Shown: positions 1 through 7,639 of the stretch, in pieces
How the letters are laid out: every line of letters begins with the position of its first letter
Numbering within the stretch: position 1 is the stretch's first letter
Assembly (NCBI GenBank): GCA_910587995.1
Contig: CAJUNS010000022.1
Location: 1-43,223 of the forward strand
Reading direction: 5' to 3'
Length of the DNA stretch: 43,223 bases
DNA from: an uncultured Oscillospiraceae bacterium
GTDB lineage: Bacteria > Bacillota_A > Clostridia > Oscillospirales > Acutalibacteraceae
Translations under genes and position numbers: made by a program
The notes under the pieces: model-generated
Database searches by the model: none
Seen by the model: only the letters and a program-made list of their open reading frames with translations
Told to the model about the DNA's origin: nothing

Positions 1-1
1 G

Positions 2-667
2 GGTCGGGATTTCTGCTTTTTTACCAATAACAGCTCGAAAAACCGGGAGGCCTACTTGGAAAAGCTGGCCCGTATGGGCATTGTGGTCCCCCCGGAAAAG
101 ATGCTGATTTCCAATGGGGTCATTCTGGACTGGCTGCGGGAGCACCACTTAGGGGAATCTGCCTATGTGGTGGGCACTCCGGCTTTGGAGGAGGACTTCC
201 GTCAGGCTGGAATCCCCCTGGACCCAAAAGCCCCCTGCTATGTGGTGCTGGGCTTTGACACCAGCCTCACCTATGAAAAGCTCCGGCTGGCCTGCGATTT
301 TATCCGAGGGGGCGCGCCGGTCTATGGCGTCAACCCAGACTGGAACTGTCCGGTGGAAGGGGGCTTTATTCCGGACTGCGGGTCCATTGCCGCGCTGGTG
401 AAAGCCTCCACCGGAGTGCAGTGTGAGTTTTTCGGCAAGCCCTCCCGGCATACCCTGGGCTACCTGCTGGCCCGCACAGGCTGCGCCCCGGAGGAGCTGG
501 CTGTGGTGGGGGACCGGCTTTACACGGACATCGCCCTGGCGGAGGGGACCGCGGTTACCTCTATTTTGGTGATGAGCGGGGAGACCACCCCGGATATGCT
601 GGAGGCCAGCCCGGTCAAGCCGGACTGGGTGTTCCAGGACTTGGGAGAGCTGGCGGAAGCGCTGTAA
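2..667 (+). CDS. HAD-IIA family phosphatase (5' truncated by window edge)
   Basis: The 3' part of a haloacid dehalogenase subfamily IIA hydrolase (NagD / p-nitrophenylphosphatase / phosphoglycolate phosphatase-like). The frame is open from base 2; a TTG at 56 is internal, because the upstream residues FFTNNSSK already form the HAD motif II region typical of this family. The C2 cap domain follows, and motif IV appears as VVGDRLYTDIALAEG near the C-terminus. The N-terminal DxDGT nucleophile motif must lie before the window. These cytosolic enzymes dephosphorylate small phosphorylated metabolites; the substrate cannot be read from sequence. The gene ends at TAA 665-667 and is convergent with the malY-like gene; no clear terminator lies between them. 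Confidence 0.85.
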   Translation, partial: GRDFCFFTNNSSKNREAYLEKLARMGIVVPPEKMLISNGVILDWLREHHLGESAYVVGTPALEEDFRQAGIPLDPKAPCYVVLGFDTSLTYEKLRLACDFIRGGAPVYGVNPDWNCPVEGGFIPDCGSIAALVKASTGVQCEFFGKPSRHTLGYLLARTGCAPEELAVVGDRLYTDIALAEGTAVTSILVMSGETTPDMLEASPVKPDWVFQDLGELAEAL

Positions 668-726
668 GAGAAAGGCCCAGGGGGGGTTCTTAGGGTGGGC
701 ATGGGATACGCCCGTAAAAAATCCCT

Positions 727-1890
727 TTAACCCCGCACCGCTTTCTCCAGCCGCTCCAGGGCGGCCTGTATGACCCACTGGGGCGCGGCCAGGTTGACCC
801 GCTCAAAGCCCGCGCCCTCTTCACCGAACACATAGCCTTCGTCCAAGAAGAGCTCGGCCTTTTGGACCATGAGCTCTTCCAGCTCTTCTTTGGTTTTGCC
901 CAAGGCGGTGCAGTCCAGCCAGAGCAGGTAGGTGCCTTGCAGCTCCACAGGCTTAATCTCCGGCAGGCGCTCCCGAATAAAGGCAACGGCCAGCTGGTAG
1001 TTGGCGTGGACGGCCTGGATCATCTGTTCCATCCAGGCCCCGCACTGGGTGTAGGCCACCCGGCAGGCCTCCAGGCCCAGGGCGGGGGGGCCGTTGTGCC
1101 CGGCAATCTCCTGGAAGCGCTGGCGGTCCTCCTCGTTGGGAATGATGATGTTAGAGGTCTGCATGGCGGCCAGGTTGAAGGTTTTGCTGGGGGCGGTGCA
1201 CACAATAATGCCGTCCTCCGGGGCCACGGTGGAGATAACTGTGTGGCTGTGGCCGGGCATAATGATGTCGAAATGAATTTCGTCGCTGATGATGCGCACC
1301 TGATGCTTGCGGCAGATACCGGTGATTTGCTTTAATTCTTCCGGCGTCCACACCCGGCCCACCGGGTTGTGGGGGCTGCAAAGGATGAGCATCTTGTTGT
1401 TCTCCTGGGCGGCCAGCTGCTCCAGCAGGCCGAAGTCGATGGAATAGGCGTTGTCTTCATAGACCAAGGGGCAGCGGACCACCTGACAGCCGTGGTTCTC
1501 AATGGCCATGTAGAAGGGGTAGTAGACCGGGGTGAAGATGATGACCCCATCCCCGGGCTGGCAAAAGGCCTTCACAGCGAACATCAGGGCCTCCACCACG
1601 CCGTGGGTGCCCACAATCCACTGGGGCTCAATGTGCCAGTTGTGGCGCGTTTCCATCCAGGCGCAGACGGTTTCCCGGTATTCCCGCGTGGGGCTGGTGT
1701 ACCCCAAAATGTTCTGGTCCATGTATGCCTTGAGCCCCTGGGCGATTTCCGGGGCGTTTTTAAACTCCATATCCGCCACGGAGAGGGGCACAACGCCCGG
1801 AGAGAGATCGGGTTTGAGCTGGCGCATGGCGTCCCATTTCCCGCTGCCGCAGTGGGAGCGGTCCACCAGGGTTTCAAAATCGTATTTCAT
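727..1890 (-). CDS. MalY/PatB-type PLP-dependent C-S lyase (aminotransferase fold)
   Basis: A 387-residue fold-type I PLP enzyme of the MalY/PatB class, which usually cleaves cystathionine or cysteine conjugates to pyruvate, ammonia and a thiol. Visible hallmarks are an N-terminal region KYDFETLVDR with KWD shortly after, the AxxFxxN-type cofactor pocket, SPHNPVGRVW, SDEIHFDI and the Schiff-base lysine in APSKTFNLA. The frame runs on to 1983, but ATG 1888-1890 is chosen because AAGGAG sits 8-9 nt upstream and family homology begins there. A promoter (TTGACA-N17-CATACT) and a 14-bp palindrome lie in front. Whether it acts as cystathionine beta-lyase or cysteine desulfhydrase is not decidable here. 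In some MalY proteins a regulatory role is also known. Confidence 0.9.
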   Translation of the reverse strand: MKYDFETLVDRSHCGSGKWDAMRQLKPDLSPGVVPLSVADMEFKNAPEIAQGLKAYMDQNILGYTSPTREYRETVCAWMETRHNWHIEPQWIVGTHGVVEALMFAVKAFCQPGDGVIIFTPVYYPFYMAIENHGCQVVRCPLVYEDNAYSIDFGLLEQLAAQENNKMLILCSPHNPVGRVWTPEELKQITGICRKHQVRIISDEIHFDIIMPGHSHTVISTVAPEDGIIVCTAPSKTFNLAAMQTSNIIIPNEEDRQRFQEIAGHNGPPALGLEACRVAYTQCGAWMEQMIQAVHANYQLAVAFIRERLPEIKPVELQGTYLLWLDCTALGKTKEELEELMVQKAELFLDEGYVFGEEGAGFERVNLAAPQWVIQAALERLEKAVRG

Positions 1891-1917
1891 AAGGCTGAGC
1901 TCCTTCGCTGTTTTTTT

Positions 1918-1931
1918 GGCAGAATTCTGCC
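1918..1931. promoter_or_regulatory. Perfect 14-bp palindrome in the malY-like leader
   Basis: GGCAGAATTCTGCC is a perfect palindrome in the transcribed leader, between the -10 box (1945-1950) and the Shine-Dalgarno of the malY-like gene. Its placement fits an operator for a dimeric repressor; the regulator is unknown. Confidence 0.45.
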
Positions 1932-1944
1932 GGTTTGTAAGAAT

Positions 1945-1973
1945 AGTATGGACTTTTCCGCGCGTCTTGTCAA
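1945..1973 (-). promoter_or_regulatory. Sigma-A type promoter of the malY-like gene
   Basis: On the minus strand TTGACA (1968-1973) is followed by exactly 17 nt and CATACT (1945-1950), about 55 nt before the start codon. The -10 is imperfect. Confidence 0.55.
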
Positions 1974-1989
1974 GCTGTGTCAATGAGTT

Positions 1990-2076
1990 GGGAGTGTCCC
2001 AACCACAGAGATAATCATCTGTGTTCCCCCGCCCTATGGGCGGGGGAACAGGAAAAGCTCTCCGAAACGGACACTC
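1990..2076 (+). repeat. Dispersed hairpin repeat, copy 1 of 5
   Basis: An 87-bp element bounded by GAGTGTCC at the left and GGACACTC at the right. It holds a small hairpin (CACAGA ... TCTGTG) and a long central hairpin (TTCCCCCGCCC-tat-GGGCGGGGGAA). It lies between the end of nth and the malY promoter. Related copies are at 11427, 17471, 28103 and 43169. The loop here is TAT instead of GTA. Confidence 0.9.
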
Positions 2077-2215
2077 GCTAATGGATTTCCGTGCGGGCCC
2101 GCATGCCTGTCCGCGAAAAGGGCGGCGTAAGGCCCGTTTTCTCCGGCCAGCGGGGCAGGCAAAAGGTTTGCGGGAAACGCGTTCATAGCAGGGCTTGCTT
2201 TTGAGGGAGCGCCGG

Positions 2216-2848
2216 TTACTTCACGCCTGCCTTTTCACAAAACTCCGCCATGCAGCAGTTATCGCACATGGCCTTGCGGGCCGTGCACACCGCCCGGCCG
2301 TGAAGCACCGTCCGGTGGCAGAAGTTGTTGGATTCTTCCGGCGGCAGCACCTGCCACAGATCCTTTTCCACTTTCTGGGGGGCCGTGTTCTTGGTCAGCC
2401 CCAGCCGCCCGGTAATGCGGATGCAGTGGGTGTCGGTGACCACGGCGGGCTTGTGGAAGATGTCGCCCAAAATCAGGTTGGCGGTTTTGCGGCCCACGCC
2501 GGGCAGGCTCAGCAGGTCCTCCATGTTGTCCGGCACCTGTCCGCCGAATTCGTCCCGGATCTTCCGGCAGGCGGCCAGAATATCCTTGGACTTGGCCTTA
2601 TAAAAGCCGCAGGAGTGAATCAGTTCTCCGATTTCCTCCTCGGTGCCCTGGCAGAAAGCCTCCAGGGTGGGGAAGCGGGCGAAGAGGGCGGGGGTGACCA
2701 GATTGACCCGGGCGTCGGTGCATTGGGCGGCCAGCCGGGTGGAGATGAGCAGCTGGAGGGGGTCCTGGTAGTCCAGGGAGCAGAGGGCGTCGGGGTATTG
2801 AGCCTTAAGGGCCTCCACGGCCAAAAGGGCCAGTTGGGTACGTTCCAT
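2216..2848 (-). CDS. nth: Endonuclease III (DNA glycosylase/AP lyase)
   Basis: A 210-residue base-excision repair enzyme that removes oxidised pyrimidines and cuts at abasic sites. The helix-hairpin-helix motif LPGVGRKTAN carries the catalytic Lys121, and Asp139 in VVTDTHCIRI completes the active site. The C-terminal [4Fe-4S] cluster ligands are Cys188, Cys195, Cys198 and Cys204 (C-x6-C-x2-C-x5-C). Length is normal for the family. ATG 2846-2848 is chosen over upstream in-frame codons (frame open to 2989) because AAAGGA lies 9-10 nt before it and homology begins at MERTQLAL. It is transcribed from a promoter overlapping that of the divergent TraX-like gene. Confidence 0.95.
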   Translation of the reverse strand: MERTQLALLAVEALKAQYPDALCSLDYQDPLQLLISTRLAAQCTDARVNLVTPALFARFPTLEAFCQGTEEEIGELIHSCGFYKAKSKDILAACRKIRDEFGGQVPDNMEDLLSLPGVGRKTANLILGDIFHKPAVVTDTHCIRITGRLGLTKNTAPQKVEKDLWQVLPPEESNNFCHRTVLHGRAVCTARKAMCDNCCMAEFCEKAGVK

Positions 2849-2932
2849 AAGCGTCAGTCCTTTTCGAGTTTTTGGAGGGACAAGGGGAACCGGAAAGCGC
2901 GCAGCCATGGCATTGGCTGCCGCCCCGCCCCT

Positions 2933-2961
2933 ATGATACAACAGTTTTCGCCAGTTGACAA
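2933..2961 (-). promoter_or_regulatory. nth promoter
   Basis: On the minus strand TTGTCA (2956-2961), a 17-nt spacer and TATCAT (2933-2938). Its -35 overlaps the -35 of the divergent promoter at 2955-2960, so polymerase cannot occupy both at once. Confidence 0.55.
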
Positions 2962-2983
2962 GAGGTTCTCCCAACGCTATAAT
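2955..2983 (+). promoter_or_regulatory. Consensus sigma-A promoter of the TraX-like gene
   Basis: TTGACA (2955-2960), a 17-nt spacer and TATAAT (2978-2983): a perfect consensus, 33 nt before ATG 3016. Strong expression is expected. Confidence 0.85.
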
Positions 2984-3015
2984 GAACAAGATAAATAAAG
3001 AAAGAGGTGCAGCCC

Positions 3016-3684
3016 ATGACTTCCGCCGCCCTGCAATGCATCGCTGTGGTCACCATGCTCGTTGACCACATTGGGTACGAGATTGGCTATCGGTTTTTCC
3101 CCGGCCTGCCCACAGACCTGCTGCGGGCCATTGGCCGGCTGTCCTTTCCCATTTTTGCGTTTATGCTGGTAGAAGGTTTTTTACATACCTCCAGCCGGAA
3201 GAAATATGTGCTGCGCCTGACCATTTTTGCCTTGATTTCCGAGATCCCATACCGGCTGTTCACGGTGTTGGGCAACTGGTCCCGGGTGGGTTTTCCCACC
3301 TGGGAGAACATCTTCTTTGAGCTGCTGCTGATCTTCGGGGCCCTCTGGTGCGTCCAGCGGGGAAAGCTTTGGTGGTTAGGCGCGGCGGCGCTGGCCCTGC
3401 TGGCCGAGGCGGGCGGCTTTATGTATGGAGCCTATGGAGTGCTGATTGCCGTGGGCTTCTATGTGTTCCGCCAGCGGCGCTGGGCTGGCATGCTGGCGCT
3501 GGCTGCCTGCACGGCGCTGTACTGCCTGTATCAAGGGAGCATGTTCCAAAGCTACGCGGTGTTTGCGGCGGTTCCGCTGTATTTGTACAACGGCCAGCGG
3601 GGCCAGCGGCTGCCCCGGTACTTCTGCTACGGCTTTTACCCCGTGCATCTGCTGGTGCTGGTAGGGCTGATTCAGCTGGTGTAG
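3016..3684 (+). CDS. TraX family membrane protein
   Basis: A 222-residue polytopic membrane protein. The opening ALQCIAVVTMLVDHIG, then IGRLSFPIFAFMLVEGFLHT and LRLTIFALISEIPYRL, are the conserved segments of the TraX family, named after the F-pilin N-acetylating protein and widespread on Firmicute chromosomes with unclear function. About seven hydrophobic segments are visible. ATG 3016 is preferred to GTG 3007 because AGAGGTG sits 7 nt upstream of it. It is monocistronic, between a consensus promoter and a bidirectional terminator. The chromosomal role is probably acyl transfer in the membrane; that is family-level inference only. Confidence 0.85.
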   Translation: MTSAALQCIAVVTMLVDHIGYEIGYRFFPGLPTDLLRAIGRLSFPIFAFMLVEGFLHTSSRKKYVLRLTIFALISEIPYRLFTVLGNWSRVGFPTWENIFFELLLIFGALWCVQRGKLWWLGAAALALLAEAGGFMYGAYGVLIAVGFYVFRQRRWAGMLALAACTALYCLYQGSMFQSYAVFAAVPLYLYNGQRGQRLPRYFCYGFYPVHLLVLVGLIQLV

Positions 3685-3730
3685 CGGCCGGTTCCGGCGG
3701 GACCGGGAAGGTGGAAAAATCAGAATAAAA

Positions 3731-3765
3731 AGGGCAGAGCGTTTTCCGCGCTCTGCTCTTTTTTT
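3731..3765. terminator. Bidirectional intrinsic terminator
   Basis: Stem GCAGAGCG (3734-3741) pairs with CGCTCTGC (3749-3756), extendable by three pairs, with a T-run to 3765 and an A-run on the left. It serves the TraX-like gene and the convergent carboxylesterase. Confidence 0.85.
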
Positions 3766-3788
3766 ATGTTCCGGTCAAAGCAAGGGAA

Positions 3789-5360
3789 TCAGTGCAGGAA
3801 GAGCTTCTCTTCCTCCTCTTCCGCCTTGGGCGGGGCAAAGGGATTGGGCGCTACCGGCAGGAAAGCGGCGTAAAGGGCGTCGTCAAAATGGCTCTTGACC
3901 GCGCAGCTCCGGTCAAACAGCATGGTGACCGCATCCTCGGGGGTGCAGGGGTCCCACTGGGGCAGAGAGGGGTAGCTGGGCACACCGTATTTGGCAAAGT
4001 TCACAAAAGCGCCAGCCATTTTCTCTTCCAGCTGGTCGGTGACGCCGGGTACGTCGCTGATAACCACCTTGTCCGTGGTGTGGAAGAAGAAGGGAATGTC
4101 CGAGCAGTGCCAGGCGGGCTTGCCATCGTCAAAGGGCATCTCAAAGGTGAAGAGGTAGCAGTAGGTGGGCGCCTGGGGATGCTGGGACTTTTTCCGGGCA
4201 AAGTCCTTGCTGGGCTCCCGGCACACCGGATCCAGGGCCAGCAGGTCGGTCAGGTCCTTTTCAGGGTAGCAGGCGCGGAACAGCTCCGCCAGTTCTCCGG
4301 CGTGCTGGCCGTATTTTTTCTCCAGCAGAGCCATGCGCTCTGGGTCAGTCAGCTGGTACTTGCCGTGAACCCCTGGGGCAAAGGCGAACTCGCCGAAGAC
4401 GCTGCCCACAATCACCGGAATGGTCTGGGCGTGCTGGCAGAAGCCCACCTGCCGGGGGTCGCCCAGGAAAAAGTCGTTGGGAATGGGGCAGTTGCCTGTG
4501 TAGAGGCCCTGTTTGGCGATTTCCGGAACCACGGCCTTGTAGGCGGCGGCCAGCTTCTCATAGTCCAGGGTCTCCAGCTCTTCAATCTGGCTTTCTTCCA
4601 GGCCCAGCTCCTGGAGCATGGCCAGAACCAGCGGGCGGCTGTCTGTGCTGGGGGAACCCAGCAGGCCATCCAGCACGCCGCTCATCACGATGCCCTTGTG
4701 GAAGAGCCCGTTGGCCTTGGGAGTCTGCAGCAGGTCCGAGACCTTGGCTCCGCCGCCGGACTGGCCGAAGATGGTGACATTGTCCGGGTCGCCGCCAAAG
4801 CCCGCGATGTTCTCATGGACCCACTCCAAGGCGGCCACCAGGTCGGCGTTGCCCGCGTTGCCGGAGTTCTGGTATTTTTCGCTAAAGGGAGACAGATCCA
4901 AATAGCCCAAGATGTTGAGCCGGTGGTTCAAAGTGACCACAACCACGTCTCCAAAGCGGGAGAGGTTCTCACCGTCATAGGCGATCTGCTCAATGGAGGA
5001 GCCCGCCGAGTAGCCGCCTCCGTGGAGCCAGACCATCACAGGCTTTTTGGCCTCCCGGTCAATGGACTGGGTCCAGATGTTCAGGTATTGGCAGTTCTCA
5101 TCCTTGGGCCAGTAGCGGTGGGGGACCATAATCTCGCCCATGGCGGTTTCCCGGTCCAGCATGGGGCACACATAGCCATAGGAGAGAGCGTCCTTCACGC
5201 CCTCCCAGGGCTGGGGCGGGGTGGGGGGCTGAAAGCGCTTGGCGTCGGCGTACTTAATGCCGTGGAAGGTAAAGGTGCCGTCCGTGACGAAGCCCCGGAG
5301 CTTACCCGCCTGGGTTTGGACCACCGGGTAGTCCGAGGTGCAGATGAATTGTTTTGCCAT
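3789..5360 (-). CDS. Type-B carboxylesterase
   Basis: A 523-residue alpha/beta hydrolase of the carboxylesterase type B family. The oxyanion hole is WLHGGGYSAGSS (Gly114-116), the nucleophile Ser201 lies in FGQSGGGAK, the acid is probably the Glu in GSVFGEFAF, and the histidine is in AWHCSDIPFFF. No signal peptide is visible, so it is probably cytosolic. It ends in an acidic tail (AEEEEEKLFLH). ATG 5358-5360 follows AGAGGA. It is monocistronic with its own promoter. Substrates are likely small esters such as p-nitrobenzyl-type or dietary compounds; specificity is not predictable. Confidence 0.92.
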   Translation of the reverse strand: MAKQFICTSDYPVVQTQAGKLRGFVTDGTFTFHGIKYADAKRFQPPTPPQPWEGVKDALSYGYVCPMLDRETAMGEIMVPHRYWPKDENCQYLNIWTQSIDREAKKPVMVWLHGGGYSAGSSIEQIAYDGENLSRFGDVVVVTLNHRLNILGYLDLSPFSEKYQNSGNAGNADLVAALEWVHENIAGFGGDPDNVTIFGQSGGGAKVSDLLQTPKANGLFHKGIVMSGVLDGLLGSPSTDSRPLVLAMLQELGLEESQIEELETLDYEKLAAAYKAVVPEIAKQGLYTGNCPIPNDFFLGDPRQVGFCQHAQTIPVIVGSVFGEFAFAPGVHGKYQLTDPERMALLEKKYGQHAGELAELFRACYPEKDLTDLLALDPVCREPSKDFARKKSQHPQAPTYCYLFTFEMPFDDGKPAWHCSDIPFFFHTTDKVVISDVPGVTDQLEEKMAGAFVNFAKYGVPSYPSLPQWDPCTPEDAVTMLFDRSCAVKSHFDDALYAAFLPVAPNPFAPPKAEEEEEKLFLH

Positions 5361-5396
5361 AGGAATCGCATCCTCTCTGGTGAATTGTGTACAAAT

Positions 5397-5425
5397 ATTA
5401 TACTATGAAACGGAAAAAAGTGCAA
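5397..5425 (-). promoter_or_regulatory. Carboxylesterase promoter
   Basis: Minus strand TTGCAC (5420-5425), a 17-nt spacer and TATAAT (5397-5402), 37 nt before the start codon. Confidence 0.7.
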
Positions 5426-5523
5426 GAGGTTTTTGAAAAACCCAGAGGCTGCGGAAGGTAAATGGGTACAAATATGAAAAACGCGGAACATTTGCCACAG
5501 GCCTTCTTCCAACAGCCGGCGGT

Positions 5524-5552
5524 TCTATTTCACCGGCCAAGCCCATAAGTAT
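5524..5552 (+). promoter_or_regulatory. Possible sigma-E promoter of the spoIIIA operon
   Basis: TCTATTT (5524-5530), a 13-nt gap and CATAAGTAT (5544-5552) resemble the mother-cell sigma-E pattern. The spoIIIA operon is sigma-E dependent in Bacillus and Clostridia (established). The match is loose. Confidence 0.35.
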
Positions 5553-5600
5553 GGACTAGCTGGGAGGCGGGACGTCCTCCCGGGAAAGGAGTGATTTCCA

Positions 5601-6533
5601 TTGACAGACCATGCCTTTGACGCCGTGGCCCAGAAGCTGGGCCCCTACCGGGAGGCCCTGCTGGCTCTGCCTGAGCCGGTGAAGCGCCAGGCCTTTGATA
5701 TCCGCTTTAAGCTGGGACAGCCCCCGGCCCTTTTCGGGCGGGAGGGGGTGTTCTTTCTGAGCGGCAGGGGAGCGGTCCGGCACTTTTCCCGGGAGCTGCC
5801 CGGTTTAAACGCCGCTCAGATGGAAGAGCTCTTGCTGCACATCTGCGGTTATTCCATATTCAGCCACGAGGAGGAGCTGCGCCAGGGATTTGTGAGCCTG
5901 GGAGCCTGCCGGGCCGGGGTATGCGGTACCGCCGTGGAGGGGGAAGGGGGTGTGCGGGGCCTGCGGGACGTGACCTCTCTGGTGTTCCGGGTGCCTCGGG
6001 ATTTTCCTGGCTGTGGGGACAGGCTTTTTCAATCCGGCGCGGACCTGGCCGCCGGGGTGCTGGTAGCCGGGGAGCCCTCCAGCGGCAAGACCACTTTGCT
6101 GCGGGACATAGCCCGGTCCCTGTCTCTGGGACGCTTCGGCCCCTGCCGCCGGGTGGCTGTGCTGGACTGCCGGGGGGAGCTGGGGGGCTGGGACCTGGGC
6201 CCCTGCGCCGATGTGCTGCGGGGCTTCCCCAAGGCCCAGGCTTTGGATATAGCCCTGCGCACGCTTTCTCCGGAGATTATTTTGTGCGATGAGCTGGCCC
6301 CGGAAGATTTGGACGCGGTGGAGCGGGCCATGTTCGCCGGGGTGGGGCTCATCGCCAGCGTGCACGCCCGGGGCGCCTCTCCCCAGGACCGCCCCCTGTG
6401 CCGGGCTTTGTTGGAGACCGGGGCTTTCCCCACCCTGGCGGCCCTGTCCGGCCGGGCCAGCCCCTGCCAAATTGCCTCGGTGGAGGCCTTCCGCTGGGAG
6501 GCCCTTCCCCGCCACATGAGGGCCGGGACGTGA
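5601..6533 (+). CDS. spoIIIAA: Stage III sporulation protein AA (ATPase)
   Basis: A 310-residue secretion-type ATPase, related to type II/IV secretion ATPases, that powers the SpoIIIA-SpoIIQ channel between mother cell and forespore. Walker A is GEPSSGKT at residues 157-164; the Walker B region is EIILCDELAPEDLDAV. It starts at TTG 5601, because AAAGGAG lies 9 nt upstream and the nearby ATG and GTG codons are out of frame. It is first of an eight-gene operon; its stop overlaps the spoIIIAB start (GTGA). A small hairpin (GGGAGG/CCTCCC, 5562-5581) precedes the ribosome binding site. Confidence 0.95.
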   Translation: MTDHAFDAVAQKLGPYREALLALPEPVKRQAFDIRFKLGQPPALFGREGVFFLSGRGAVRHFSRELPGLNAAQMEELLLHICGYSIFSHEEELRQGFVSLGACRAGVCGTAVEGEGGVRGLRDVTSLVFRVPRDFPGCGDRLFQSGADLAAGVLVAGEPSSGKTTLLRDIARSLSLGRFGPCRRVAVLDCRGELGGWDLGPCADVLRGFPKAQALDIALRTLSPEIILCDELAPEDLDAVERAMFAGVGLIASVHARGASPQDRPLCRALLETGAFPTLAALSGRASPCQIASVEAFRWEALPRHMRAGT

Positions 6534-7006
6534 AGCTGCTGGGAGCGGCGCTGCTGATATTCAGCGGGCTGCTGTGGGGCCTGAGCCGCTCGGCGGAGCT
6601 GCGCCGGCGGGTGGAGCTTCTCACGGACTTGCTCCGGCTGGTGCGGCTGCTCTCCACGGAGATTGCCTACTCGGCCCGTCCGCTGCCGGAGCTGCTGCAA
6701 AGAAGCCCCAGCCGGTTCTGCCAGATGGCGGCGGAGCGTCCCTCTTTTGAGTCGGATCCCCGGGCCGCTTTGCGGGAGGCGGGGGAGGAGCTGCTGGGGG
6801 ACCCAGGGGACCGGGCGATGTTCCGGGACTTTGCCGCCGGGCTGGGGGCCAGCGGAGCCCAGGGCCAGCTGGAGCATTTGGAGCTGTGCGGCGCTTTGGC
6901 GGAGGCCCGGCTGGGGGAGGCCCGGGAGGCCTGCCGGGAAAAGCAGCGGCTTTACATCGCCCTGGGCCTGTTTGGGGGCCTGACGGTGTGCCTGGTGGCG
7001 GTGTAG
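6530..7006 (+). CDS. spoIIIAB: Stage III sporulation protein AB
   Basis: A 158-residue membrane-anchored protein of the mother-cell side of the SpoIIIA complex, structurally like GspF-type platform proteins. A hydrophobic N-terminus (LLGAALLIFSGLLWGL) is followed by an amphipathic helical domain and a C-terminal membrane segment (YIALGLFGGLTVCLVAV). The frame extends upstream inside spoIIIAA, but GTG 6530 is chosen: it overlaps the spoIIIAA stop by 4 nt, gives a family-typical length, and the protein then begins at VKLLGAALL. Translational coupling to spoIIIAA is likely. Confidence 0.92.
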   Translation: MKLLGAALLIFSGLLWGLSRSAELRRRVELLTDLLRLVRLLSTEIAYSARPLPELLQRSPSRFCQMAAERPSFESDPRAALREAGEELLGDPGDRAMFRDFAAGLGASGAQGQLEHLELCGALAEARLGEAREACREKQRLYIALGLFGGLTVCLVAV

Positions 7007-7037
7007 CCGGGACTGGTGGAAAACAAAGGAAAGGACA

Positions 7038-7244
7038 GTGGCTGAACCAGTGGAAGTAGACTTGATCTTTCGGATTGCCGCCATCGGAATCATCGTAGCG
7101 GTGCTGAACCAACTGCTCATCCGCTCCGGACGGGAGGAGCAGGCCATGATGACCACCCTGGCGGGGCTCATTGTGGTGCTGATGATGATCATCCAAGAAA
7201 TAGACGCCCTGTTTCAGACCATTAAGTCTGTGTTTCAGCTATGA
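7038..7244 (+). CDS. spoIIIAC: Stage III sporulation protein AC
   Basis: A 68-residue protein with two membrane helices (LIFRIAAIGIIVAVLNQLLI and TLAGLIVVLMMIIQEIDALF), the usual size and pattern of SpoIIIAC. It belongs to the membrane core of the SpoIIIA channel. It starts at GTG 7038 after AAAGGA. The last four bases (ATGA) overlap the spoIIIAD start. Confidence 0.95.
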   Translation: MAEPVEVDLIFRIAAIGIIVAVLNQLLIRSGREEQAMMTTLAGLIVVLMMIIQEIDALFQTIKSVFQL

Positions 7245-7639
7245 GCGGGGGAGAGGTGCTGGCGGCCGCCTTGTGCGCCCTGGGGGCGGCGGTGCTGGGA
7301 ACCCTGGTCAAGCGCGGCAGCAAGGAATATGCCCTGCTTTTAAGCGCTGGGGCGGCGGTGCTGATTTTGACAGCGGCCCTGGGGGGAGCGGTCCCCCTGG
7401 TGGAGAGCCTGCGGGAGCTGGCTGGCGGGGACAGCCTGGGCGGCCGGTGCATGGAGGCCATGCTCCGGGCGGTGGGCCTAACCCTTATTGGCCAGCTGGC
7501 GGGCCAGCTGTGCAAGGACGCGGGGGAGGCGGCTTTGGCCTATGGGGTGGAGCTGGCTGTGAAGGTGGCCGTGCTTACGGTCTGCCTGCCGGTGCTGGCC
7601 GCGCTGATGGAAACTGTGGGGGAAATTATAAACCTATGA
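7241..7639 (+). CDS. spoIIIAD: Stage III sporulation protein AD
   Basis: A 132-residue polytopic membrane protein (about four hydrophobic segments), paralogous to SpoIIIAC in its second half and part of the same channel. It overlaps spoIIIAC upstream and spoIIIAE downstream by ATGA, so all three are probably translationally coupled. Confidence 0.94.
   Translation: MSGGEVLAAALCALGAAVLGTLVKRGSKEYALLLSAGAAVLILTAALGGAVPLVESLRELAGGDSLGGRCMEAMLRAVGLTLIGQLAGQLCKDAGEAALAYGVELAVKVAVLTVCLPVLAALMETVGEIINL

Noticed and set aside
3792..5408. 538-codon plus-strand ORF opposite the carboxylesterase
   Set aside because: Antisense shadow of a well-supported gene in GC-rich DNA; no family resemblance and no ribosome binding site. 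The same holds for long ORFs at 14676-16010, 41540-42991 and 31322-32500.
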